Positions 33,076-40,617 of a stretch of 64,000 nt of DNA are shown here, in pieces. A program made the position numbers and the translations under genes. The stretch comes from UBA1740 sp045612385 (lineage in GTDB: Bacteria; Bacillota; Clostridia; Oscillospirales; CAG-272). The stretch spans positions 1 to 64,000 of the forward strand of contig JAZKYZ010000022.1 of the NCBI GenBank assembly GCA_045612385.1, read 5' to 3'. Position 1 is the stretch's first letter. The number at the start of each line of letters is the position of its first letter. A model generated the notes under the pieces. It saw only the letters and a list, made by a program, of their open reading frames with translations. It had not been told where the DNA came from and searched no databases.

Positions 33076-35106
33076 ATGAAAAGCATTTTTGAAAAGTTTT
33101 TATTTTCCAAAGGGTATCTTATCGGCAAAGAAGTGTCGGAATATGCTTTTGAGTACGCTTTTGCAATGGCAAATATGTTTGGCGTTCGCCTTGTGCGTGG
33201 GCGTGAATATGCTTCGCAAGAGCATTTGGAATTTCTGTCGCAAGAAATGGGCCGAGATGTACCTCCCTCTTTTTATCGTGGTTTCCCTGAGAGTGTAAAA
33301 AAACTCTCACGCGCCGAACTTTTCTTTGACCAACTCCTCCATTATACCAAAACATACGGTTTTGGAGATTTTGAAAATCCTGATTATTCACGGTTTGAGG
33401 AAGATTTTGAGAGATGCGCTTTTAAGGAGGACGTCACCCCTCGTGATTTTTCTATAATTAAAGAAGAAGAAGCCAAAGAGATTCTCACGTCGTTTGTAGA
33501 AGCGTTGCTGAATGGCTCGCGCCCACTCTCCACCGACCAATATAATGTGGTTCTGTCCTACTACAAGGAATACGAAGCTCTGCCCTGCGCTCCACACGCA
33601 AAGAATACAGCCATTCGTCTGTATGTAGATACCGGTGTGCTTGATTTTTGCGATTCGCTCTGGCTCTCAGACGTCATCAAGGTATGCGCCGAGATACAAT
33701 ATCGCAAGTATTTCAGCGAGGATCTTTGTGATTTGCACCTGAAGGGTGCTGATAGAAAACTTCTTGCCGACCTCATTCATAAATTGATTGCTGATGGCAA
33801 GAGCAACATCACCGAGTGTTACGAAAAGAAGAAACTGTGGCAGGGAATGCTCCATCACATTCACCTGAAACCACAGAGCGAAGAGGAAATCGAATTCCTG
33901 AAGGCGATGCGTACTCGTGGAAATCACTCCATCTATTCCACCGTAGAGCGCGCGCTTAAAAAGGGGGATATCCCCTTTGCCGTAACGACACTGTATGAAG
34001 GCAAGGGTGGTGGCGCTGTGCTTCGCGAGCTCAATTATCTCGTCAGTCGCGCCGAGGACAAAAACGATATTCGCTTTATTCTCTCACATATAGACGCCTC
34101 CCCAATTTTGCTCTTACAGTTATATTTGTCCTATATCACTTACGCCTTTGAGGGTGGCAGAGTTTTCCGTTTCACAAGATTTAACAGACTTTGCACGCAC
34201 AATGAAACCGAAGAAGAAATTGAACACCGTCGCTCCAGACTGGATGAGAAAACGGTCGCATATCTGCGCGAATACTGCGAGGAAAAATTAAAGGAAATTC
34301 TCTGTGGCAAGGTAGGAAAGGTATACATTGACAAGGAGATGTATCAAATCGCTCTGCCGATTTCCGAAGCGAGCACTAAGGGTGGCATAGGCGTTCTCCC
34401 ACGTGGCTCACGCTTGCCCCTGCCAAAGGGAAAGAAAATACGCGCCTTCACCTATTGGGAGCAGGTCAACGACATTGACCTTTCTGTGCTCGGCTTTTCA
34501 GAGGACGGAACAATGAGCGAGTTTTCCTGGCGCACAATGTGGGAAAATCAAGGAAAATGCATCACCTTCTCAGGTGACCAGACCTCTGGCTTCCAGGGTG
34601 GCTCGGAATATTACGATATCGTATTTGACGCATTTACCAAGAAATATCCCAATACAGCGTACCTTGTCTTTGCTAACAATGTCTTTTCAAATATGCATTT
34701 CAATGAATGCGTATGTCGCGCAGGTTATATGATGCGTGATACTCGTGATAGTGGACAGGTATTTGAGCCAAAGACGGTGGAATCGTCCTTTGTGATAGAC
34801 GCCGACAGCACCTCAGCGTACCTTTTCGGCATTGACCTGCTTCGGCGTGAGTTTGTTTGGCTTAATATGGCGAATCGCTCCGAGATGCACATTGCAGCGC
34901 TTCAGAACGCCTCCTTCCTTCTCGATTACTTCCATATCACCGAGCATATGAATGTCGGCAAGTTTTTTGAATGGATGGCAAAAGAGGTGGTTTCCGACCC
35001 GATGGACGCCGATATTGTCCTTGCTACGCACGAGGTGCCACACCGTGAAGATGCTGAAGTAATCCGTCGTTTTGAATACGAAAAGATCCTCAAATATTTA
35101 GGATAA
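33076..35106 (+). CDS. Unknown 676-residue protein with a TerD-like C-terminal region
   Basis: I cannot name this protein with confidence. GGGAGGG before ATG 33076 fixes the start; the TTG at 33058 is discarded. Residues about 1-400 are helical and charged with no recognised motif. From about residue 410 there is a beta-rich region whose pattern recalls TerD stress proteins: NDIDLSVLGFSEDG, a GDQTSGFQGGSEYYDI stretch where TerD has its calcium-binding acidic loop, YLVFANNVFS, then a CVCRAGYMMRD segment. Family membership is inference. No signal peptide or membrane span. The gene starts 25 bases after the T run of the permuted tRNA-like RNA and ends at its own terminator. Confidence 0.55.
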   Translation: MKSIFEKFLFSKGYLIGKEVSEYAFEYAFAMANMFGVRLVRGREYASQEHLEFLSQEMGRDVPPSFYRGFPESVKKLSRAELFFDQLLHYTKTYGFGDFENPDYSRFEEDFERCAFKEDVTPRDFSIIKEEEAKEILTSFVEALLNGSRPLSTDQYNVVLSYYKEYEALPCAPHAKNTAIRLYVDTGVLDFCDSLWLSDVIKVCAEIQYRKYFSEDLCDLHLKGADRKLLADLIHKLIADGKSNITECYEKKKLWQGMLHHIHLKPQSEEEIEFLKAMRTRGNHSIYSTVERALKKGDIPFAVTTLYEGKGGGAVLRELNYLVSRAEDKNDIRFILSHIDASPILLLQLYLSYITYAFEGGRVFRFTRFNRLCTHNETEEEIEHRRSRLDEKTVAYLREYCEEKLKEILCGKVGKVYIDKEMYQIALPISEASTKGGIGVLPRGSRLPLPKGKKIRAFTYWEQVNDIDLSVLGFSEDGTMSEFSWRTMWENQGKCITFSGDQTSGFQGGSEYYDIVFDAFTKKYPNTAYLVFANNVFSNMHFNECVCRAGYMMRDTRDSGQVFEPKTVESSFVIDADSTSAYLFGIDLLRREFVWLNMANRSEMHIAALQNASFLLDYFHITEHMNVGKFFEWMAKEVVSDPMDADIVLATHEVPHREDAEVIRRFEYEKILKYLG

Positions 35107-35111
35107 AAATG

Positions 35112-35150
35112 TCCCCACTGATGATTCGTTCGGTGGGGATATAATTTTTT
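35112..35150 (+). terminator. Terminator of the 676-residue protein gene
   Basis: TCCCCACTGA pairs with TCGGTGGGGA (one G:U), then ATAATTTTTT. Confidence 0.85.
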
Positions 35151-35170
35151 ATTTTATTTTTCAAAAAGGC

Positions 35171-35199
35171 TTGCATTTGAATTCTGTTTGTGCTATGAT
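35171..35199 (+). promoter_or_regulatory. Promoter of the antiporter gene
   Basis: TTGCAT (35171-35176), 17 bases, TATGAT (35194-35199) with an extended TGC before the -10. This shows that the TTG at 35171, which opens the frame, is promoter and not a start codon. Confidence 0.8.
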
Positions 35200-35305
35200 A
35201 ATAGGCGTTGCCCTCTCGCCTTTGGCGAACACAACAAATATGCTATATTTGCTCCTTGGCGATACGCCATTTTTGACATACCACCTTGTGACGCTTGGAG
35301 AACTT

Positions 35306-36586
35306 ATGGAAATCTTACTTTCTCTTTCGATCGCCCTTCTTGCGGGCTTGATGCTTTCTCGTGTTGCGAAACTCGTACAGTTACCTGCCGTAACGGCTTA
35401 TCTTGTGGCAGGAATTTTAATCGGCCCTTATTGTCTTGGCGCATTCGGTGTCAAGGGACTTGGCTTCATCTCGATTGAAAACGTCAAGGAATTTGAACTT
35501 CTCGCAGACATAGCACTCGGTTTTATTGCCTTCTCTATCGGCAACGAATTCCGTCTTTCGCAACTGAAAAAAATCGGAAAACAAGCAACGGTAATCGGCA
35601 TTGTTCAAGCCGTTGTGGCAACGCTTCTTGTTGACGCTGCTTTGATTGTAGTGCATCTCATTTTAGGGGACAAATTCCCACTTCCTGTTGCCATTGTTCT
35701 TGGCGCAATCGCCTCTGCAACGGCGCCAGCAGCAACGCTGATGGTCGTTAAGCAATACAAGGCGAAGGGACCTTTAACCGACATTCTTCTGCCTGTGGTA
35801 GCGCTGGATGATGCTGTCGGACTTGTGCTTTTTGCGATTTCTTATGGTGTCGCAAGAGCTTTGGAGGCAGGAAAGCTTAACCTTGTTTCCGTGGCAGTAG
35901 AGCCTATTCTTGATGTAGTGCTCTCTCTCGCACTTGGCGCTTTGATGGGATACTTGTTCACGCTCGCAGAAAAACTTTTCCACTCACGCTCCAAACGAAT
36001 GGCAATGTCTGTGACATTTGTGCTTCTGACTGTGGCGCTCTCAAAGATTTCTTTTGAATTCGGTGGGGTGCATTTCGGCTTCTCTCCCCTGCTCGTGTGT
36101 ATGATGCTCGGCACGGTATTCTGCAACATTTGTGATTTCTCGGAGGAACTGATGGACAGAATCGACCGTTGGACGGCGCCGATTTTCATTCTCTTTTTCG
36201 TGCTTTCGGGCGCAGAACTTGAACTTTCGGTATTTGAGGACCTGACGATTGTCGTTATCGGTCTTTTGTATATCCTCGCGCGCAGTGCCGGTAAATACGG
36301 TGGCTCATTCATCAGCGCAAAGGTGACAAAATGCTCGCCTACCATCATTAAATATCTCGGTATTACTCTGCTTCCCCAAGCAGGTGTGGCGCTCGGTATG
36401 GCAATGAAGGCAAAGGATACGATTGCCGGTGGCACATTGATTTCAAACATTACGCTCTTCGCCGTATTGATTTATGAAATTGTCGGTCCTATGCTTACAA
36501 AGATTTGCCTTCTTCGCGCAGGGGAAATCAAACCTGAACATAAAACGACGCAAAGACACGAGGCAAATAAAAATGCAAAGGCATAG
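35306..36586 (+). CDS. Cation:proton antiporter (CPA2 / KefB-type membrane domain)
   Basis: A 426-residue membrane protein with about 12 spans exchanging sodium or potassium for protons. Family features: AKLVQLPAVTAYLVAGILIGP near the start, LLADIALGFIAFSIGNEF near residue 70, an AIASATAPAATLMVVKQY segment near 130 and LPVVALDDAVGLVLFAISYG near 155, which carries the paired aspartates of the ion site. No RCK/TrkA-N domain follows, unlike KefB. The frame is open from 35171, but the promoter occupies that part; TTGGAG before ATG 35306 gives the start, after a leader of about 100 bases. Confidence 0.87.
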   Translation: MEILLSLSIALLAGLMLSRVAKLVQLPAVTAYLVAGILIGPYCLGAFGVKGLGFISIENVKEFELLADIALGFIAFSIGNEFRLSQLKKIGKQATVIGIVQAVVATLLVDAALIVVHLILGDKFPLPVAIVLGAIASATAPAATLMVVKQYKAKGPLTDILLPVVALDDAVGLVLFAISYGVARALEAGKLNLVSVAVEPILDVVLSLALGALMGYLFTLAEKLFHSRSKRMAMSVTFVLLTVALSKISFEFGGVHFGFSPLLVCMMLGTVFCNICDFSEELMDRIDRWTAPIFILFFVLSGAELELSVFEDLTIVVIGLLYILARSAGKYGGSFISAKVTKCSPTIIKYLGITLLPQAGVALGMAMKAKDTIAGGTLISNITLFAVLIYEIVGPMLTKICLLRAGEIKPEHKTTQRHEANKNAKA

Positions 36587-36654
36587 TTTTTGCTCTCTGT
36601 GTAGCAAACCTTTCCCTTCGGCAAAATATTTTTGTGGAAATTTCAAAAAAGCCC

Positions 36655-36683
36655 TTGCATTTTTCAAATAGTTGTGATATAAT
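36655..36683 (+). promoter_or_regulatory. Promoter of rpmB
   Basis: TTGCAT (36655-36660), 17 bases, TATAAT (36678-36683). A leader of about 120 bases follows, with a hairpin pairing GGTGCAAAA-like and TTTTGCC segments near 36706-36742; it may regulate L28. Confidence 0.85.
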
Positions 36684-36812
36684 ACTTGAGTAAATGTAGC
36701 GAAAGGTGCAAAAACGGTCAGATTGGTCGTGTTTTGCCTCATAATTCGTTGAGAAAAAATAAAAAATATATAAATCTTCGTTCCTATGGGACGGAATTTA
36801 GGAGGTGTCAAA

Positions 36813-36998
36813 ATGGCAAATTGTAGCATTTGCGGAAAAGGCGTTGCATTTGGTCACAACGTATCTCACTCGAACCGCAAGACGAACAGAACTTGGAAGC
36901 CCAACATCCGTAAGGTAAAGACAATCGTTAACGGAACTCACACCACTGTGTATGTTTGCTCCCGTTGCCTTCGCTCCGGTAAGGTAGAGCGCGCATAA
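36813..36998 (+). CDS. rpmB: Ribosomal protein L28
   Basis: A 61-residue protein of the large ribosomal subunit. Start MANCSICGKGVAFGHNVSHS with the first zinc pair (CSIC), RTWKPNIRKVK, and the second pair in VCSRCLRSGKVER, so this is the zinc-binding form of L28. GGAGGTG precedes ATG 36813; the frame is open from 36786. It has its own promoter and terminator. Confidence 0.97.
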   Translation: MANCSICGKGVAFGHNVSHSNRKTNRTWKPNIRKVKTIVNGTHTTVYVCSRCLRSGKVERA

Positions 36999-37011
36999 GG
37001 TTCTATGAAAA

Positions 37012-37042
37012 AGACTGTCCCTTCCGGACAGTCTTTTTTCGT
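37012..37042 (+). terminator. Terminator of rpmB
   Basis: AAAGACTGTCC-CTTCC-GGACAGTCTTT followed by TTT. Confidence 0.9.
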
Positions 37043-37138
37043 TTTGCATCATCTGTAAATGTTTTTACTTCAACCTTTTTGTAAAAAAAAGTTGAGGTCA
37101 TTCTACTTCAATCAACCCCAAAAGTTCTGAGGAAAAAT

Positions 37139-37864
37139 ATGGTATATGTGTTTTATGACTTTCGTGCGCCGAGCGAGGTGTATGAAAAACTTAGTCAAAT
37201 GGGATTTGTTCCACTCAAGGTCGAAAAAAGCGAGAGCCTTTCCGGGCCAGTATGCGGACACGCAGATCTTAGTGTAGCGAAGATTGGAAAAACGCTACTT
37301 ATACGTGGAGAGGTTGCCCGTCGCTATCCTTTTCTCGCATCTCTTGAGGGGGTATTTGTGAGTGATGAGGACGTCGGAGAGGAATATCCAAGCGAGGCGA
37401 AGTTCTGCGTGAAGGTGGTCGGAGATACCCTCTACCACGGCAAGGTAGTAGCAGAAGATGCTCTGCGAATAGCGAAGGCAGAGGGCCTTTCCACCTCTGC
37501 CGTCCGTCAAGGATACGTGGCGTGTAACCTTTTGGTTCTCGACGCCCATCACGTCATTACCTCCGACCTCTCCCTTGCGAATGCGCTGTCTTTAAGAGGC
37601 GTAAAGGTTCTGCGCATACGGGAGGGGGGAATTTCCCTGCCTCCGTATCCGTATGGATTTATCGGAGGAGCGAGTGGTGTATATGGGAATACCGTCTACT
37701 TTCTCGGTGATGTGATGAGGCATCCCGACGGAGAAAAAATAATGCAGTTTGTCGCTTCGTGCGCAATGGAGGTCTGCTGTCTATATGATGGTGAATTATT
37801 CGACGGCGGTGGCCTTGTATTCTGGGAGAGTCGTTTTCCCCCAACCGTCGGTGAGAACTCTTAA
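37139..37864 (+). CDS. DUF6873-like protein (GME/agmatinase-deiminase-like fold)
   Basis: A 241-residue soluble protein. Motifs GPVCGHADLSVAKIG near residue 35, SAVRQGYVACNLLVLD near 125, HVITSDLSLANAL, a GGISLPPYPYGFIGGASGVYG stretch split here as GGISLPPY and YGFIGGASG, and YFLGDVMRHPDGEKI. I associate this pattern with DUF6873, proteins with the propeller fold of guanidine-modifying enzymes, whose substrate is unknown; the call is from memory. GAGG lies 8 bases before ATG 37139. Its last 69 bases overlap the convergent permease gene. Confidence 0.6.
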   Translation: MVYVFYDFRAPSEVYEKLSQMGFVPLKVEKSESLSGPVCGHADLSVAKIGKTLLIRGEVARRYPFLASLEGVFVSDEDVGEEYPSEAKFCVKVVGDTLYHGKVVAEDALRIAKAEGLSTSAVRQGYVACNLLVLDAHHVITSDLSLANALSLRGVKVLRIREGGISLPPYPYGFIGGASGVYGNTVYFLGDVMRHPDGEKIMQFVASCAMEVCCLYDGELFDGGGLVFWESRFPPTVGENS

Positions 37865-38869
37865 TATGACGGTAAAAAGTGGAATCAGCACAACGCCGAA
37901 CAAACCAAAGACACCGTAACTTACATAGAGCAAAACCAAAGAGAGTATGGGGGATATGCCAAGACTATCCCCTATAATTTTTGGCTCGATAAACTGACGA
38001 AGAATGGCATTGAAGGCAAAGAGGACGAGCAAGGAAATTCCAAGACGTGTATCTCCAAGCAACAGTCGGACAACACCCCAAGGAACAAGAACAGTACCGA
38101 CGCCAATGACCGGCAGGGCATCCAAAAGAGCGACGAGAAGAGCGAGAGCGAGAGCATATTCGACCCCCAAGAAAACAAAGGCAAGCGTCATAATACCGAA
38201 GGTAATCAACCCTAACATCAGGTAAGAATAGAGGTAACGCACTGCCGTTTTTAAAAATCCGTCCTTGAAGCGAACGAGCCATTCCCCCACACGGCGAGGA
38301 AGAATACGCAAGGTTTTCTGATTGATGTTTTCAAGATCCAAAGCAAAATAGACAGAGGAAATCACGCTGACGAGAAGAAAAAGCAATAGTTCCGGAATTG
38401 CGCCTGCTACCTTTCCCAAAAGAGAGGCAACGCTTGAGGCGAGGGTGGATAAAACAGAGGTCAGGGCGTCCTTCGCTCCCTCCTCAAAGCCACCAAGCGT
38501 ACCGTCGGGAAACAGTTTTTCAAGTGGCGCAAACAGGGCGACAAGAAGTCGAGAAAAGGCATCTGATGATGCGAGATCTCGTGTGAGCCGAATTACCTCC
38601 GAGAGGACACGAAAGAGAAAGAAGCCAAGCAAAGAAAGCGCTCCTACGGTAAAAAGCAAGGCAAAAAAGACACGAAGTGGCGCTTCGGGCAGATGGAGCC
38701 GTTTTCCGAGCTTAAACGACAGGGGGCGAGCAAGAAACGCCACTGCCCAACCGATAAGAAAGGGGAGAGCGAGGGGAAAGAGATATTTTGCGCCAATATA
38801 GAGGGCAGCAAGGGCGCCGAGCGCCGATATAACGAGCGCTTCCAGCGTTCGGAGCTTTGATGTTTTCAC
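37796..38869 (-). CDS. AI-2E family (YtvI-like) membrane protein
   Basis: A 357-residue protein with about eight membrane spans. The pattern FLIGWAVAFLARPLSF near residue 38, the long amphipathic middle (residues about 85-150), and the C-terminal LVALLDALPVIGVGTVLVPWG and IEPKIIGDSLGISPILSLV are typical of the AI-2E/YtvI permease family; YtvI is a sporulation-associated member. Substrate unknown. The gene overlaps the convergent DUF6873-like gene by 69 bases at 37796-37864, so both coding ends share DNA. Confidence 0.85.
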   Translation of the reverse strand: MKTSKLRTLEALVISALGALAALYIGAKYLFPLALPFLIGWAVAFLARPLSFKLGKRLHLPEAPLRVFFALLFTVGALSLLGFFLFRVLSEVIRLTRDLASSDAFSRLLVALFAPLEKLFPDGTLGGFEEGAKDALTSVLSTLASSVASLLGKVAGAIPELLLFLLVSVISSVYFALDLENINQKTLRILPRRVGEWLVRFKDGFLKTAVRYLYSYLMLGLITFGIMTLAFVFLGVEYALALALLVALLDALPVIGVGTVLVPWGVVRLLLGDTRLGISLLVLFAFNAILRQFIEPKIIGDSLGISPILSLVLLYVSYGVFGLFGVVLIPLFTVILRVLTDGWGKTTLPEYKATAVE

Positions 38870-38894
38870 TTTTTCCTCCTTTTTTTATAGGTAC

Positions 38895-38923
38895 TTTACT
38901 TTTGGAAAAATTTATGATACAAT
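38895..38923 (+). promoter_or_regulatory. Promoter of the cyclophilin gene
   Basis: TTTACT (38895-38900), 17 bases, TACAAT (38918-38923) with an extended TGA in front. Confidence 0.65.
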
Positions 38924-38966
38924 AAGTATATGGATATTTTATTAAATTATACTCAAGGAGGATATT

Positions 38967-39437
38967 ATGGTTATTATTGAAATGGAACACGGTGGTGTGA
39001 TTAAACTTGAACTTTATCCAGAGGTTGCTCCAAAGACGGTAGCGAACTTTGAAAAGCTCGTGAAGGCTGGCTTTTATGACGGCTTAACCTTCCATCGCAT
39101 CATTCCCGGCTTTATGATTCAAGGGGGAGACCCTCTCGGAAATGGTATGGGAGGCGCAGAAGAAAATATCGTTGGTGAATTCCGTCAGAATGGTTTTGCC
39201 AATGACTTAAAGCACGAGCGTGGCGTGATTTCAATGGCGAGAGCGTATGACCCGAACTCGGCTTCCTCTCAATTCTTTATTATGCACAAAAATGCGCCCC
39301 ATCTGGATGGCGCGTATGCGGCTTTCGGCAGAGTAATAGAAGGTATGGAAACGGTAGACGAGATTGCCTCCATTCCCACAGACTACTCCGACAGACCAAA
39401 AATTGCAGTCAGAATGAAGAAGGTTTACCTCGCATAA
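38967..39437 (+). CDS. Cyclophilin-type peptidyl-prolyl isomerase
   Basis: A 156-residue cytoplasmic enzyme speeding proline isomerisation in folding proteins. Motifs: YPEVAPKTVANFEKL, GLTFHRIIPGFMIQGGDP near residue 48 with the catalytic arginine, GVISMARAYDPNSASSQFF and HLDGAYAAFGRVIEGM. AAGGAGG precedes the ATG. No signal peptide. Own promoter and terminator. Confidence 0.95.
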   Translation: MVIIEMEHGGVIKLELYPEVAPKTVANFEKLVKAGFYDGLTFHRIIPGFMIQGGDPLGNGMGGAEENIVGEFRQNGFANDLKHERGVISMARAYDPNSASSQFFIMHKNAPHLDGAYAAFGRVIEGMETVDEIASIPTDYSDRPKIAVRMKKVYLA

Positions 39438-39443
39438 TTTCAA

Positions 39444-39472
39444 AGGCGCTGTGGCATACACAGCGTCTTTTT
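39444..39472 (+). terminator. Terminator of the cyclophilin gene
   Basis: AGGCGCTGTG-GCATA-CACAGCGTCT (one G:U) then TTTTT. Confidence 0.85.
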
Positions 39473-39498
39473 CTGTTGAAAAATCTCCCGACAACTTC

Positions 39499-39528
39499 TT
39501 GACAGCGCCACAAAATCTTTGGTATAAT
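39499..39528 (+). promoter_or_regulatory. Promoter of the nuclease-ATPase pair
   Basis: TTGACA (39499-39504), 18 bases, TATAAT (39523-39528). Confidence 0.85.
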
Positions 39529-39555
39529 ATAAGGTAGAAAAGACTGGAGGATGCT

Positions 39556-40617
39556 ATGAAATTTTTACATATATCCGATTTACATATTGGCTCCCCGCTG
39601 ACAACGCACCTTGCGCCAAAGCAGGTGACAGAGCGAGGACGAGAAATCATTGACACCTTTGTTCGCGCCATAGAGTTTGGCGTACAGAGTGGTGTGGACG
39701 CTGTGCTGATTGCCGGTGATCTTTTTGACACCTCTGGGATTGGTCCTCGAAAACTTGCGAGGGTGCGCGAGGTCATTCGCGCGAATGCAAAGATTCCCTT
39801 CTTTTATGTATCAGGAAATCACGAGGGGGACGCCTTTTTAGAAACGGGAAAAACACTCGATAATTTCTATACGTTTGGAGATACCTTCCAATATTACGAT
39901 CTTGGAAATGTGAGAATTCACGGCGCAAACGCAACCTCCCCTGATATGTTTTCTGCCTTAGAAATCGACAGAGATAAAAAGAACATTGTCCTCCTACACG
40001 GCGAATGGAGCGATCATAGCGCATATGATGGCGCCATTGGTCTACGTGAGTTGGAGGGACGAGGAGTAGACTATCTTGCGCTCGGACATTATCACTCCTT
40101 TATGACGCGTGAAATTCGTGGTGGGGGCATTGCTGTTTATTGTGGAACGCCCGAAGGACGTGGCTTTGATGAGGCAGGAAAAAAAGGAGTTGTCATTTTC
40201 GATAGTGTGGATTGCCAACCTCATTTTTACCCAATGTGCAAAAGAGAGATACACGTGGTGGAGGTGGATACGAAGGGCGCCAAAACACGTGATGAGATTG
40301 TCGATCGCTCAAACAAAGCAGTCGCCTCCATTCCACACGACGACCTTGTACAGATGATTATGGTCGGAGAATGTGATACCAACATTCTTTTGAATGAAGA
40401 TTTTTTCCGTTCGCTTTATACAAATCAATTTTGGTACTTTGACTGGAAGAACAAGACTAAATTTGCCATTTCCATAGAGGATTTAAAATACGACCGTTCC
40501 ATTCAGGGAGAGTTTATTCGTCAGGTCCTCTCGGACGGCACGCTTTCGGAGGAGGAAAAACGTAATATCATTGAGTGTGGTATTCTGGCAATGAAAGGAG
40601 AGAGATGGTTCGAATGA
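39556..40617 (+). CDS. SbcD/YhaO-like DNA repair metallophosphoesterase
   Basis: A 353-residue calcineurin-like phosphoesterase of the Mre11/SbcD group. Metal motifs: LHISDLHIGSPL at the start, IAGDLFDT near residue 55, YVSGNHEG near 85, LLHGEWSD near 145 and LALGHYHSF near 178. It should form a nuclease with the ATPase encoded next. Length and pairing resemble Bacillus YhaO-YhaN more than SbcD-SbcC. GGAGG precedes ATG 39556. The stop overlaps the next start by ATGA at 40614-40617. Confidence 0.88.
   Translation: MKFLHISDLHIGSPLTTHLAPKQVTERGREIIDTFVRAIEFGVQSGVDAVLIAGDLFDTSGIGPRKLARVREVIRANAKIPFFYVSGNHEGDAFLETGKTLDNFYTFGDTFQYYDLGNVRIHGANATSPDMFSALEIDRDKKNIVLLHGEWSDHSAYDGAIGLRELEGRGVDYLALGHYHSFMTREIRGGGIAVYCGTPEGRGFDEAGKKGVVIFDSVDCQPHFYPMCKREIHVVEVDTKGAKTRDEIVDRSNKAVASIPHDDLVQMIMVGECDTNILLNEDFFRSLYTNQFWYFDWKNKTKFAISIEDLKYDRSIQGEFIRQVLSDGTLSEEEKRNIIECGILAMKGERWFE

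Noticed and set aside
35171..35305. 45-residue N-terminal extension of the antiporter
   Set aside because: The region holds a promoter with -35 at the putative TTG start; ATG 35306 has a ribosome site and fits the family.
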